A DNA stretch of 64,000 nt, from NCBI RefSeq assembly GCF_017888565.1, contig NZ_JAGHFX010000090.1, positions 1-64,000 on the forward strand, read 5' to 3'. The translations under genes were made by a program, and so were the position numbers. Numbering within the stretch: the stretch's first letter is position 1; the number at the start of each line of letters is the position of its first letter. This document shows positions 36,375-45,811 of this stretch, one piece after another. The notes under the pieces are model-generated. The model saw nothing but the letters and a program-made list of their open reading frames with translations. It was not told where the DNA came from and did no database searches. This DNA is from Clostridium sp. (GTDB lineage: Bacteria; Bacillota; Clostridia; Clostridiales; Clostridiaceae).

Positions 36375-36665
36375 ATAAATTATCTACCCCTCTTTTATAG
36401 CATACTAAATATACATTATATCTTTTATAATACCCCTTGCAATTATTTACAATATATTATATCATCTAATTTTTTTTATATCTATTGTAAGAATACCAGA
36501 ATTTATTTTAAATAATTTATGGTAAATATTAAATAATATATTTAATGTAATATTATTTGATATATATGAAATAAAAAAAAGATAAATAATATCTACCTTC
36601 TTTTTACATAAACAATATAAATTATTCTTGCAATCGCAATATGTATACATAATAATACATCATTT
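36375..36665. other. AT-rich gap between nitroreductase and Crp/Fnr genes
   Basis: An open frame of 62 codons exists here on the minus strand, but it has no ribosome binding site and a composition that follows the AT-rich background, so it is not called. No terminator is obvious after the Crp/Fnr gene. Confidence 0.45.
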
Positions 36666-37379
36666 TTAAAATATTGATTCTTCTAATAAGCTTAAATTAT
36701 TAATTATTATTTTCTTCGTACCTAAAGCTTTAATAATATCTTCATTTTCTAATAAAGTTAGTTTCCTACTTAATGTTTCTCTTGCTATGCCACAATAATT
36801 AGCCATTCCTTCTCTATTTAAAGGCAAATCTATTTCTATCTTTCCATTTATATCTTTTCCATATTTCTCTGAGAACTCTAAAAGCATACAACATATTCTT
36901 GCTTCTGGATTATTATTAGATAAATTTTTCGAAAGATTTTCTACTTCTATTAATCTTTTATTTAATTCTGAAAGAAGTTTCAAACAAATGGAAGGATTAG
37001 AATATAATATATCTTTTAGATCCTCCCTTGAAATAGTACATAATTCAGTATTTTTTACTGCTACTGCTGATACATTACTTTCCTTAGTATCACCTAGTAT
37101 ATTACTTTCTCCAAGGAAATCTCCAACAGTTAATATATTTATAATTTGTTCCTTTCCAGTTGCAGTACTTTTACTTATTTTTATAATTCCTTCACTTATT
37201 ATAAATAGCTTCGAAATTTTATCTCCTTCTAAAAATAGGCTTTCTCCTTTTTTTAAAACCATATGCTTTCTTACTGAAATTATCCTATCTAATTCCTCTT
37301 CAGAAAGTGATTCAAATATAGGTACTTCTTGTGCATATAATCTACTTGCACATTTTTCACAACAACAATCACAATTCAA
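36666..37379 (-). CDS. Crp/Fnr-family regulator with N-terminal cysteine cluster
   Basis: A 237-residue regulator. The N-terminus has cysteines 3, 5, 6, 7 and 10 (MNCDCCCEKC), suited to an iron-sulfur cluster as in Fnr. A cyclic-nucleotide-type sensor domain follows (GESLFLEGDKISKLFIISEG). The C-terminal helix-turn-helix is LNREGMANYCGIARETLSRK. It lies beside DUF438-hemerythrin, ric and hcp genes, so it very likely controls nitric-oxide or hydroxylamine response, as HcpR/Fnr-type regulators do. A near-perfect Fnr box lies upstream of ric. Confidence 0.88.
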   Translation of the reverse strand: MNCDCCCEKCASRLYAQEVPIFESLSEEELDRIISVRKHMVLKKGESLFLEGDKISKLFIISEGIIKISKSTATGKEQIINILTVGDFLGESNILGDTKESNVSAVAVKNTELCTISREDLKDILYSNPSICLKLLSELNKRLIEVENLSKNLSNNNPEARICCMLLEFSEKYGKDINGKIEIDLPLNREGMANYCGIARETLSRKLTLLENEDIIKALGTKKIIINNLSLLEESIF

Positions 37380-37548
37380 AATAAAATACCTCCTAACCTA
37401 AATCATATAACTCAATTTAATTATACTATAAAATTCACATTTATAATTAAATTATATAATTTACAAGAAGGTATTTAATTAATTTATATATTAATTTTAA
37501 AAATTCACTTAATTTCAATTTACATTTAGCTTATTAAAGATAAGATTA

Positions 37549-38355
37549 TTACTTACAATCTTCAGGTGTAAATGTACAATAACCTATATTATCACATTCT
37601 TTTTTCATATTATCCCACTTAATATCGCCTTCTATACTTTCTAATGCTGTAGGATATAATATATAATTTTCCTTGAATATATGATCTTTTAATTCAAAGC
37701 AAATAGCATTTGAAAGTTTCTTTAATTCGATTTTATATTCATTAAAATCTAAGTCTGCAACTGACTCACTTAATTCCTTTAATGCTTTTTTCTTTTTTCT
37801 TAAATCTTCATGCTCAAGTCTCATTATTCTAGTTGGACCAGTTATCCCCCTTATTTCAAGCTCTGGGAATAAAACATCTTCTTCTCTTTTATGATGTGGT
37901 TCAGCATCTAATATACTAATAATTAATTCAGTCACTCTTGTAAATTCTTTTCTGTTATTATCATAACTTTCCATTTCTAGTATTACATTTGTTGCTTCTT
38001 CTAACTCCTTTAAAAAGCTTAAAATCAATGCATGTTCTTCAACTAATGTATATAAGACATGTCCCTTAGATATATTACTTTGTAATTTTTCAAGTTCACC
38101 TTGTAAAATCATCATATGAATTTCACATAAATGTCTTAATTCACTTGGGTCCATTCCTTCTTCTACTAAGCTTTGCTCTGCCATAGAAAGTTCCAGCGGA
38201 CTTATTGATTTAACAAGTTTTAATCCTTTTCCCTTTAAATCTTCTGTTAATCCCTTTTCATTCAGATTTCTTAAAAGTACTGTTAATTCCTTTATTTTTT
38301 CTTCATTAACTGCTCTATTTACACCATTATCTAAAATAAATCTTTTCTTTTCCAA
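37549..38355 (-). CDS. DUF438/hemerythrin-domain protein
   Basis: A 268-residue protein. Residues about 20-85 match DUF438 (SISPLELSMAEQSLVEEGMDP, then LRHLCEIHMMIL). The rest is a four-helix hemerythrin domain with the expected histidines and glutamates (EEHALIL, AEPHHKREEDVLFPELE, RLEHEDL, LKDHIFKENYILYP), able to hold a di-iron site. The longer frame starts at 38457 inside ric. A GAGGTGA site points to a TTG start at 38355, chosen here. It lies 31 bases after ric, so it is co-transcribed. A role in NO or oxygen sensing or iron supply for repair is inferred. Confidence 0.82.
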   Translation of the reverse strand: MEKKRFILDNGVNRAVNEEKIKELTVLLRNLNEKGLTEDLKGKGLKLVKSISPLELSMAEQSLVEEGMDPSELRHLCEIHMMILQGELEKLQSNISKGHVLYTLVEEHALILSFLKELEEATNVILEMESYDNNRKEFTRVTELIISILDAEPHHKREEDVLFPELEIRGITGPTRIMRLEHEDLRKKKKALKELSESVADLDFNEYKIELKKLSNAICFELKDHIFKENYILYPTALESIEGDIKWDNMKKECDNIGYCTFTPEDCK

Positions 38356-38386
38356 ATTAATCACCTCTATATTTTTAATCAAACTT

Positions 38387-39088
38387 CTATTGATATCTCT
38401 TAAATAAAATATTATTTTCTTTATGAATATGAACAAATAAGTCTTTTTCAAGATCATGCATCTTCATATATAATAATTTAAAGCTTGTACACGCCCACTC
38501 TGGAGCATTATAATCATCAGTAATATCCGCTAATTCTTTAAGTATATCTCCTGCTGCTTCATGTTCTCCTATAAAGCTTTCGATTTCTTCTTTTAAAATA
38601 TCCTTCTTTGCCTCATCACTAGTAGCCTCAAATTCAATTATCTTTGGAAATAATATTTTTTCCTCTTTTATTAAATGTTCTTCTAACTCAGATTTTAATG
38701 CTCCAAAAAGTTTATGAACTCTTGTTAAAACTTCTGGTAAATGAGTATAATGAACTTTAAATACCTTAACTAGTAATGGGTCTATATCTCTTAGTAATTC
38801 AAAAGTTTTAGCATGATGAGTATTTATTATATGGTGAATTAATTCTTCTGAATTTCTTTCATTCCAATTTATATATGATGAATTATCAAATATAAATTCT
38901 TTAAGATCTTTATTTATATCTTCAATAAATTTATCTACATCAATATTTTTTTCTTTTAATGCAATTTCTAAATTTTTATTTCCACCACAGCAATAGTCTA
39001 ATTGCATATCATTAAATTTTTCAACAATAGCAGGATAAATAATAACACATTCACCTAAACTTAGATTTTTATTTATATTATTTTTCAT
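38387..39088 (-). CDS. ric: Iron-sulfur cluster repair di-iron protein (Ric/ScdA/YtfE)
   Basis: A 233-residue protein. The N-terminal ScdA_N domain has the D-Y-C-C-G-G signature (C33-C34). The C-terminal hemerythrin-like domain carries the di-iron ligands (HHIINTHH, HYTHLPEV, LEEHLIKEEKILFPKI, EHEAAG, HIHKENNILF). Ric restores Fe-S clusters damaged by nitric oxide and oxidants. The frame opens at a TTG at 39103, but GGAGGG lies before ATG 39088. An Fnr-type box is 68-81 bases upstream. It is the first gene of a pair with the DUF438-hemerythrin gene. Confidence 0.93.
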   Translation of the reverse strand: MKNNINKNLSLGECVIIYPAIVEKFNDMQLDYCCGGNKNLEIALKEKNIDVDKFIEDINKDLKEFIFDNSSYINWNERNSEELIHHIINTHHAKTFELLRDIDPLLVKVFKVHYTHLPEVLTRVHKLFGALKSELEEHLIKEEKILFPKIIEFEATSDEAKKDILKEEIESFIGEHEAAGDILKELADITDDYNAPEWACTSFKLLYMKMHDLEKDLFVHIHKENNILFKRYQ

Positions 39089-39155
39089 AATCAATCCCTC
39101 CAACCTTGTTTTCTTATCTATGAGTAAATTATAAGAAAATTTTTAAAATAAAAAT

Positions 39156-39169
39156 GTGATTCAAATCAA
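39156..39169. promoter_or_regulatory. Fnr-type operator upstream of ric
   Basis: Minus-strand TTGAT-TTGA-ATCAC, one mismatch from the TTGAT-n4-ATCAA consensus. It lies about 70 bases before the ric start, a normal activator position. The Crp/Fnr gene nearby is the obvious candidate regulator. Confidence 0.6.
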
Positions 39170-39304
39170 ATTTTGAAAAATTATAATCTTACATTAAAAA
39201 ATGCATATATAACATCATAAAATCAGTTTAATCTTTAATCATTAAAATAATAAAAACTTTATATCATAACCTTTTTTTAACTTCAAAGTATAATAAGAAT
39301 CAAA

Positions 39305-39338
39305 AAAATAAGAAGATATAGCATAACTACATCTCCTA
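39305..39338 (-). terminator. Intrinsic terminator of hcp
   Basis: On the minus strand, AGATGTAG and CTATATCT pair around a short loop and lead into a T-run, 12 bases past the hcp stop. Confidence 0.65.
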
Positions 39339-39349
39339 AAATATTTATA

Positions 39350-41002
39350 TTATACTATTTGTTGAAGACATGTCTTTAAATCTTCTTCTGGTGTACTAAT
39401 AGGTTTAAGATCAAATGTATCTACTAGATATTGCAATACATTTGGTGATATAAATGCTGGCAATGATGGTCCTAAGAACATTCCTTTTATTCCAAGAGAT
39501 AATAATGCTAATAAGTCTGCAACAGCTTTTTGTTCATACCATGATAAAATTATAGATAATGGTAATGCATTTACATCTGTATCAAAAGCATCTGCTAAAG
39601 ATGTTGCAATTTTCACAGCAGAATAAACATCATTACATTGACCTACATCTAAAAGCCTAGGCAATCCATTTACTTCTCCAAATTCTAACTTATTAAATCT
39701 ATATTTTCCGCAAGCAAGGGTTAAAATAATACAATCCATTGGAACTTGCTCAGCAAACTCTGTATAATAATTTCTTCCTGGTCTTGCTCCATCGCATCCT
39801 CCAATTACAAAGAAATGTCTTAGCTTACCTTCTTTAACTGATTCTACTATCTTATCTGCATGACTTAAAGTTGATTTATGAGCAAATCCTACTAGTATCT
39901 CATGTTCTTCTTCATCTTCTTCAAATCCACCTAACTCAAGTGCTTTATCTATTATTTCTGAAAAATCCTTATATCCATTTTCATCTCGTCCTATGTGCAC
40001 TATTCCATCCCATCCGACAACACTAGTAGTATAAATTCTATCTTTATAACTTTCTCTTGGCTTCATTAAGCAATTAGTTGTCATAAGAATACATCCTGGT
40101 ATATTATCAAATTCCTTTTGTTGATTTTGCCATGCAGATCCAAAATTTCCTACTAAATGCTTATATTTTTTAAGTCCATCATACCCATGAGATGGTAACA
40201 TTTCTCCATGTGTATATATATTTATTCCTTTTCCCTCACTTTGCTCTAATAACATTTCTAAATCTCTTAAGTCATGGCCTGAAACAACTATAAATGGTCC
40301 TTTTTTAATATTTACATTTACTTTATGAGGTGTTGGATTTTTGTATCTAGTTGTGTTTGCATCATCTAAAACTCTCATAACCTCTACAGCTATTTCTCCA
40401 GTTCTCATTACCCAACGTATTAATTCTTCTACTTCGACACTATCATTTGTTATAATTTCTAATGCTCTAAAATAAAATTGATCCACTTGATCGCTATAAA
40501 AATCAATAAACCTTGATTGATGACCATAAGCAGATATTCCCTTTAATCCATAAAGAATAGTTGATCTTAATGATCTTATATCTGCATCTAATTCTTGATC
40601 ATACATTATTCCCGCTTTAACTGCATCCTTTAGCATTTCCTGTTTAGTAGCACTTAAGTTATATGTAGCAGGATCAGGATAATCCCCCTTTGGTGCTTTG
40701 CTTCGTAATAACTCTTTTATTTTTTGAGAATCTTTAAGCATTTGTATATGTACTTCTACATCAAAGTTAACATTAGTTAAGGTTGTAAAAAGTCCATTTT
40801 CTACAAACTCAACTATTGTTTTATCTATAAGCTCCCCTTTGTCTATTAATGGTCTAGCATAACATGATATTCCTTTTAGCTGATAAATCAATAAATCCTG
40901 AAGATTTGCAACTTCTGGTGTTTTACCGCAAACCCCCATCTTAGTACACCCCTTGCCCCCCATAGTTTGCTCACATTGATAACAAAACATTGCATTATCC
41001 AT
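39350..41002 (-). CDS. hcp: Hydroxylamine reductase / hybrid-cluster protein
   Basis: A 550-residue protein carrying a cubane and a hybrid Fe-S-O cluster. The N-terminal cubane motif is C7-x2-C10-x8-C19-x5-C25, the spacing of class I enzymes from anaerobes. Hybrid-cluster blocks are GHDLRDLEMLLE, NIPGCILMTTNC, GGCDGARPGRNYYTEFA and LACGKYRFNKLEFG, then DVGQCND. It reduces hydroxylamine and NO, and in E. coli also serves in protein nitrosylation. It is a single gene with a 20-bp tandem repeat just upstream of its ribosome binding site. Confidence 0.96.
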   Translation of the reverse strand: MDNAMFCYQCEQTMGGKGCTKMGVCGKTPEVANLQDLLIYQLKGISCYARPLIDKGELIDKTIVEFVENGLFTTLTNVNFDVEVHIQMLKDSQKIKELLRSKAPKGDYPDPATYNLSATKQEMLKDAVKAGIMYDQELDADIRSLRSTILYGLKGISAYGHQSRFIDFYSDQVDQFYFRALEIITNDSVEVEELIRWVMRTGEIAVEVMRVLDDANTTRYKNPTPHKVNVNIKKGPFIVVSGHDLRDLEMLLEQSEGKGINIYTHGEMLPSHGYDGLKKYKHLVGNFGSAWQNQQKEFDNIPGCILMTTNCLMKPRESYKDRIYTTSVVGWDGIVHIGRDENGYKDFSEIIDKALELGGFEEDEEEHEILVGFAHKSTLSHADKIVESVKEGKLRHFFVIGGCDGARPGRNYYTEFAEQVPMDCIILTLACGKYRFNKLEFGEVNGLPRLLDVGQCNDVYSAVKIATSLADAFDTDVNALPLSIILSWYEQKAVADLLALLSLGIKGMFLGPSLPAFISPNVLQYLVDTFDLKPISTPEEDLKTCLQQIV

Positions 41003-41018
41003 ATTCTTATCTCCTTTC

Positions 41019-41067
41019 TATATAAACCTATTCTTAGTTATATAACCCTATTATCAGTTATATAAAC
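41019..41067 (-). promoter_or_regulatory. 20-bp tandem repeat in the hcp promoter region
   Basis: Two copies of a 20-base unit (41019-41038 and 41039-41058) and a partial third. Each contains the palindrome GTTATATAAC or a close form. They begin 17 bases upstream of the hcp start codon. Probably an operator array or part of the 5' leader. Confidence 0.5.
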
Positions 41068-41104
41068 TTTTTTTATTCATATATAATACTCTGTTGAAAA
41101 ACAA

Positions 41105-41138
41105 AAAATTCACGATTACCTCAAACAATCGTGAATTT
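41105..41138 (-). terminator. Intrinsic terminator of Bce module 2
   Basis: AAATTCACGATT pairs with AATCGTGAATTT around an 8-base loop, with a T-run on the minus strand, 8 bases past the permease stop. Confidence 0.85.
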
Positions 41139-41145
41139 TATATGT

Positions 41146-43044
41146 TTAATTTTTCTTTATTCCTATTATTTTTTTAAATCCTATTATTGAAATAATACAA
41201 TTAACTATAAATATAACTATGCAAATTACTAAGCTAAGTAAATATACAAAATTCAAATTTTCTTTCATAAAATCAGCTAATGCATTAATTGCAAAATAAC
41301 TATGAATTGCACCAACTGCTAATGGAATGAAATAAAATAATGCAACCTCTCTACTTATAGATTTACTTATATCTTTCTTTGAAGCTCCTATGCTTAGAAG
41401 AGTTTTATATTTTTGCTTATCTTCATTTGCATCACTATAAATTTTTATATAAATAATACTAGCTTCCGCTAATACCATTACTAAAAATAAGAATCCTCCA
41501 ATTGCATAAACAAACTTTACCCATTCTATTGTTTTAAGCTCAAATTGCCCGTAAAATCCCTGAGTGGTTTCTAAATTTAGATTTTTTCCTATTTCATCTA
41601 TTATATTAATTATATTTTCTTCATTTTCTATTTTAATGCCATAGAAGTTTATTTCAGTTGCTGTTTCTTTAAGCTTTTCATATTCATCATTATTAACAAC
41701 TATAGTAGAATAATTTAATGCTTCACCAAAAACTCTGATTCTAGTGCTTTCACTTACATTAAACTTAACATCATTTAATGTAATGTCTTTAATATTTGAT
41801 ATAAAACTCATAAGCGTACCTGGTCTTTCAATGTATATAACATTATTACCTTCTACCATTTCCTCATTAAACTTATCTAAGTCTTTCTCATCACCATTTG
41901 CTTTTAATATATTGGATAAATTATCATAAGATACTACTATATATTCATTATTTTGATATTTAGGAACATCTCTTAATGTACTATTAACCTTTAGTACTTT
42001 AGTATTTAAGGAATATTTTTCTTCTCCAACTTCTTTTAATTTATGCGCTATTTCTTCTGAATTAAACTCATCTGTAGATGAAATTGCTAAAGAGTATAAA
42101 GTAATATTCCTTTGACTATTTTCATATGTTGTCTTCATTGAAAAGGCTGTTCCAAGAACTGTAGTAGTTGTTGCTGTTAGTATAGCTATAGTAGCATAAA
42201 CAGTATAGTTTTTCTTAAATCTATAAGCTAAATTATTTATAGTTACAATATTTGATCCTTTGTACAATATAGATTTTCTATTAATTAAGAAATTAAATAC
42301 TACTTCAAAAACAGCTCCAAATAATCCATATGTTCCTATACAGACTAATAATAAAGTCTTAAGAGCATTCATTGCTTCTTCATTTACTAAATAATATCCA
42401 TATCCAATTAAAACCAATGAAATTATAGCAATTATATATATAAGAAAATTAACTTTAGGCATCTTTTCTTGCTTTTTACTTGCATTTAAAAGATCTACAA
42501 TTTTACTCCTAACTATACTTATAAAACCTTTTATACTCATAAATAAAAAGATACACATAAAAATTGCTACAGGATAAATTATAGAATTAAAACTTATATT
42601 AAATGTAACATCTATATTAAAGTCTGCAATTTTAAAAACTATTATTTGAAAAAATTTTGATAAGCCAATTCCTATAATTGTTCCAATTATTATTGCGCTT
42701 ACTCCAATTAACATCATTTCAATAAAATATATTTTTCCTATTACAGATGAATCAAGGCCCATAAATGCATAAATACCAATTTCTTTTTTTCTATTTCTCA
42801 AGAATATATTTGATGCATACCAAATAAAGAAAATCATAAATATAATTAAAATAATAGTTATAACTTTTAAAATAAGTTTGCTATATTCTTCATTCATGTC
42901 ACCAAGGACTTTCATTGCATCACTATCCATCATAATTGAAAAATTACTTAAAACCACTACAGAAAATATCATTGAAATAAAGAACATAGTATAAACTTTT
43001 ATATTATTTTTGAAATTATTATAAGCTATATTGAATACGCTCAT
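41146..43044 (-). CDS. Bce-type ABC transporter permease (module 2)
   Basis: A 632-residue FtsX-domain permease with about ten membrane segments and a large extracytoplasmic domain at roughly residues 305-495. Its start codon overlaps the ATPase stop as TAATG. It is divergent in sequence from the module 1 permease, so the two modules probably respond to different peptides. In known systems the permease both removes the peptide from its target and signals to the kinase. Confidence 0.87.
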   Translation of the reverse strand: MSVFNIAYNNFKNNIKVYTMFFISMIFSVVVLSNFSIMMDSDAMKVLGDMNEEYSKLILKVITIILIIFMIFFIWYASNIFLRNRKKEIGIYAFMGLDSSVIGKIYFIEMMLIGVSAIIIGTIIGIGLSKFFQIIVFKIADFNIDVTFNISFNSIIYPVAIFMCIFLFMSIKGFISIVRSKIVDLLNASKKQEKMPKVNFLIYIIAIISLVLIGYGYYLVNEEAMNALKTLLLVCIGTYGLFGAVFEVVFNFLINRKSILYKGSNIVTINNLAYRFKKNYTVYATIAILTATTTTVLGTAFSMKTTYENSQRNITLYSLAISSTDEFNSEEIAHKLKEVGEEKYSLNTKVLKVNSTLRDVPKYQNNEYIVVSYDNLSNILKANGDEKDLDKFNEEMVEGNNVIYIERPGTLMSFISNIKDITLNDVKFNVSESTRIRVFGEALNYSTIVVNNDEYEKLKETATEINFYGIKIENEENIINIIDEIGKNLNLETTQGFYGQFELKTIEWVKFVYAIGGFLFLVMVLAEASIIYIKIYSDANEDKQKYKTLLSIGASKKDISKSISREVALFYFIPLAVGAIHSYFAINALADFMKENLNFVYLLSLVICIVIFIVNCIISIIGFKKIIGIKKN

Positions 43045-43796
43045 TATTTAGCACCTCCTAAAGATGCTAACATATCAATTATCTTACTATAAAACTCTTT
43101 TCTATTATCTCCTTTATTTAATTGACACTTTATTTCTCCATCACTTAATATATAAACTTTATTAGAATAGCTTGCTGTAAGAGCATCGTGAGTAACCATA
43201 ACAATAGTAGCATTTTCTTCTTTATTTGCTCTACTTAAAGATTCCAATAAATCTGATGATGATCGTGAATCTAATGCACCAGTAGGCTCATCTGCAAAAA
43301 TTACTTTAGGTTCAGTTATTAAAGCTCTAGCTGCTGCCCCCCTTTGCTTTTGTCCCCCAGATAATTCATATGGATACTTCCTTAAATGCTCCTTAAGGCC
43401 GAATATCTCTGCAATATTAATTACTTTGTTTTCTATATCTTTAGTTTTCTTTTTTCCTAATGCTAATGGCAATGCTATGTTATCCATTAAATTCATATTA
43501 TCTAACAAATTATAATCTTGAAATATAAATCCTATTTTATCTCTTCTTAAATTAGATAATTCCTTATTCTTAATCTTTGTTATATCTTTTCCATCAAGAA
43601 TTATTTCACCTTTTGTTGGTTTATCTAAGCTTGAAATTAAATTAAGCAAAGTAGTTTTTCCTGCTCCTGATGGTCCCATTATTGAAATAAAGTCACCTTC
43701 ACTTACAGTAAAATTTATATTATTTAAAACCCTTGTTCTAAACCCTCTAACTCCATACTCCTTAGATACATCTTTTAACTTTAAAATTTCTTTCAT
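43044..43796 (-). CDS. Bce-type ABC transporter ATPase (module 2)
   Basis: A 250-residue ATPase with Walker A GPSGAGKTT, Q-loop FIFQDYNLLD, signature LSGGQKQRGAAARA (a glycine replaces the more usual valine), Walker B VIFADEP and H-loop VTHD. The frame opens at a TTG at 43811 that is part of the ribosome binding site GGAGG, so ATG 43796 is used. A BceR-like box overlaps the kinase stop codon about 97 bases upstream. Confidence 0.91.
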   Translation of the reverse strand: MKEILKLKDVSKEYGVRGFRTRVLNNINFTVSEGDFISIMGPSGAGKTTLLNLISSLDKPTKGEIILDGKDITKIKNKELSNLRRDKIGFIFQDYNLLDNMNLMDNIALPLALGKKKTKDIENKVINIAEIFGLKEHLRKYPYELSGGQKQRGAAARALITEPKVIFADEPTGALDSRSSSDLLESLSRANKEENATIVMVTHDALTASYSNKVYILSDGEIKCQLNKGDNRKEFYSKIIDMLASLGGAK

Positions 43797-43892
43797 AACT
43801 AATTCCTCCAAAATTAACTTTAACTTTAATTTTATTTTAATAGTTTTTTAATTTGGATTCCTTCACTTAACCTTACCTTTTTAATTCTAATG

Positions 43893-43906
43893 TTACATTT
43901 TAGTAA
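43893..43906. promoter_or_regulatory. BceR-like operator (module 2)
   Basis: TTACA-TTTT-AGTAA, one mismatch from a perfect inverted repeat. It overlaps the stop codon of the kinase gene and precedes the ATPase start by 97 bases. Confidence 0.5.
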
Positions 43907-44918
43907 CCTTTAAGTAATCTGATATCTTATAAAAATATATATTAAACAAAGTATATTCACCCTTATTTGATTCCACAGAAATTTCATGCTCTAATTTGTT
44001 TAATACTTTTTTAGTAAAATAAAGCCCCATGCCAGTAGATTTATATACTTTATTTCTACCGTTACTTCCTGTAAAACCCTTATTAAATATCCTATCAATA
44101 TCTTCTTTCTCTATACCAATACCGTTATCCTTAATGCATAGTTTTATGTATTCTCTATTATCCTCTGCATAAAATTCTATCTTACCATTTTCTTTTGAAT
44201 ATTTAATAGCATTATTAATTAATTGATCTATAACATAAATAATCCATTTTCCATCGCTATAAATATTATAATTTAAATTACTTGTAACAACTTCTATCTT
44301 ATTTTTTATTAAGAAAAATGAATTGTTTCTTATAGATTTTTTGACTACATTTCCTAAATTTTCTTCCTTAATAAATATATCCTCTGAAGCTACTGTAGCT
44401 CTACTTCCATAAATAACTGAATTAACTAAAAAATTAATTTTTTCTGTTTCATTTTTTATGCTACTTGCTACATCATAATCCTCTATATCTTCTGAAATTA
44501 TATTTAATGCTGTTATTGGTAATTTTATTTCATGAACCCATTTAGAAATATATTCTTCCATATCTCTTAATTTTTCTTCATATTCCTTAGTTTTAAAATC
44601 ATACTTTCTATCTTTATTGTCTATAAGCTTAAAAATAATTTCCTCTTCTAAAGAATTTTCTTTAACATCTTCTAGAGAAATATCATTTTCATTTAAAATA
44701 GATTTATATAAATCGTAATATTTCTTTTTCCAATTAAAATAAGTCGTTGCTAGCCATATTAAATATATAGTAATCATAATAAAATCCAGGTAAATTAAAT
44801 CACTAGTTCTACCGTTGAATGAATTTATTGAAATTAAATATATGTTTATTACTAATAATAAAGCTATTGAAAATATTATATTTATACTCTTTTCTTTCAT
44901 AAATCTTATTAAGCCCAT
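43893..44918 (-). CDS. Intramembrane-sensing histidine kinase BceS-like (module 2)
   Basis: A 341-residue kinase with two membrane segments (about 12-31 and 42-60) joined by a short loop. H129 lies in WVHEIKLPIT, where Leu replaces the usual Thr before the proline. N box (VIDQLINNAIKYSK), DNGIGI and STGMGLYFTKKV are intact. Start and regulator stop overlap as TAATG. The signal is expected to come from the module 2 permease. Confidence 0.9.
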   Translation of the reverse strand: MGLIRFMKEKSINIIFSIALLLVINIYLISINSFNGRTSDLIYLDFIMITIYLIWLATTYFNWKKKYYDLYKSILNENDISLEDVKENSLEEEIIFKLIDNKDRKYDFKTKEYEEKLRDMEEYISKWVHEIKLPITALNIISEDIEDYDVASSIKNETEKINFLVNSVIYGSRATVASEDIFIKEENLGNVVKKSIRNNSFFLIKNKIEVVTSNLNYNIYSDGKWIIYVIDQLINNAIKYSKENGKIEFYAEDNREYIKLCIKDNGIGIEKEDIDRIFNKGFTGSNGRNKVYKSTGMGLYFTKKVLNKLEHEISVESNKGEYTLFNIYFYKISDYLKVTKM

Positions 44919-45589
44919 TAAACCGTATACCCTATCCCTTTCTTGGTCTTTATAAAATCATTTAATCCTAATTCATCTTTAAGTCTTCCTCTTAGCCTAG
45001 TTACATTTACAGTTAATGTATTATCGCTTACAAACTCATCATCATTCCATAAGCTCATCATAATTCTATCTCTTGATACTACTTTTCCTTTATTTTTAAT
45101 AAGTATTGATAATATCTTCATTTCATTTTTAGTTAATTCAATAATATTATCTTCATATTTAAATGTACATTTTTCCATATCTAAGATAGTATCTTTATAA
45201 TAAATAACAGAATCTGAAAAAGTATAATCATAGCTTCTTCTTAATAGCGCATTTATCTTAGTTATTAAAACTTCTATGGAAAAAGGCTTTGTTATATAAT
45301 CATCACCACCATTATTTATTCCCATAATTAAATCCATATTTGAATCTCTTGAGGATAAAAATATTATTGGCACCTTAGATATTTCTCTAATTTTTTCACA
45401 CCAATAAAACCCATCATAATATGGTAAATTAACATCCATTATTATTAAACTCGGTTTCTTTTCAGTAAAATCTTTTACTATATTGCTAAAATCATCTATA
45501 AGCTCTATGCTAAATCCCCATTTTTCTAAAGATAAAGAAAGTTGCTTTGATAAATCTAAATCATCTTCTACTAATAATATTTTTCTCAT
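44918..45589 (-). CDS. OmpR-family response regulator BceR-like (module 2)
   Basis: A 223-residue regulator with acidic pair E8/D9, phospho-acceptor D52 (IIMDVNLPYYDGFYWC), Ser/Lys positions in LSSRDS and ITKPFS, and a winged helix ending FIKTKKGIGYTV. First gene of the module. Closest in motif wording to the module 1 and 3 regulators, so the three modules are paralogues. Confidence 0.92.
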   Translation of the reverse strand: MRKILLVEDDLDLSKQLSLSLEKWGFSIELIDDFSNIVKDFTEKKPSLIIMDVNLPYYDGFYWCEKIREISKVPIIFLSSRDSNMDLIMGINNGGDDYITKPFSIEVLITKINALLRRSYDYTFSDSVIYYKDTILDMEKCTFKYEDNIIELTKNEMKILSILIKNKGKVVSRDRIMMSLWNDDEFVSDNTLTVNVTRLRGRLKDELGLNDFIKTKKGIGYTV

Positions 45590-45722
45590 GATTGTTACCT
45601 CTCAATTATTTTTATGTAAATTATAACATTACTTACATATATATAAAACCTTATGATTTGTAAATAAACCAATCTTAAAATATTGTATATGTATTTCACT
45701 TTACTCATCTTAAAACTAAAAT

Positions 45723-45778
45723 AAAAAAAGTAAATTAGTAAATATCATAGAACAGATATTAGCTAATTTACTTTTTTA
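45723..45778 (-). terminator. Intrinsic terminator of the sigma/anti-sigma operon
   Basis: A 14-bp perfect stem (45725-45738 with 45763-45776), extended by AATATC/GATATT inside, with a T-run on the minus strand. Confidence 0.85.
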
Positions 45779-45811
45779 TTATATTTATCTTCACATATTA
45801 TATTCACATAC

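Noticed and set aside
36462-36650. 62-codon minus-strand frame after the Crp/Fnr gene
   Set aside because: No ribosome binding site, composition follows the AT-rich background, no recognisable motif.
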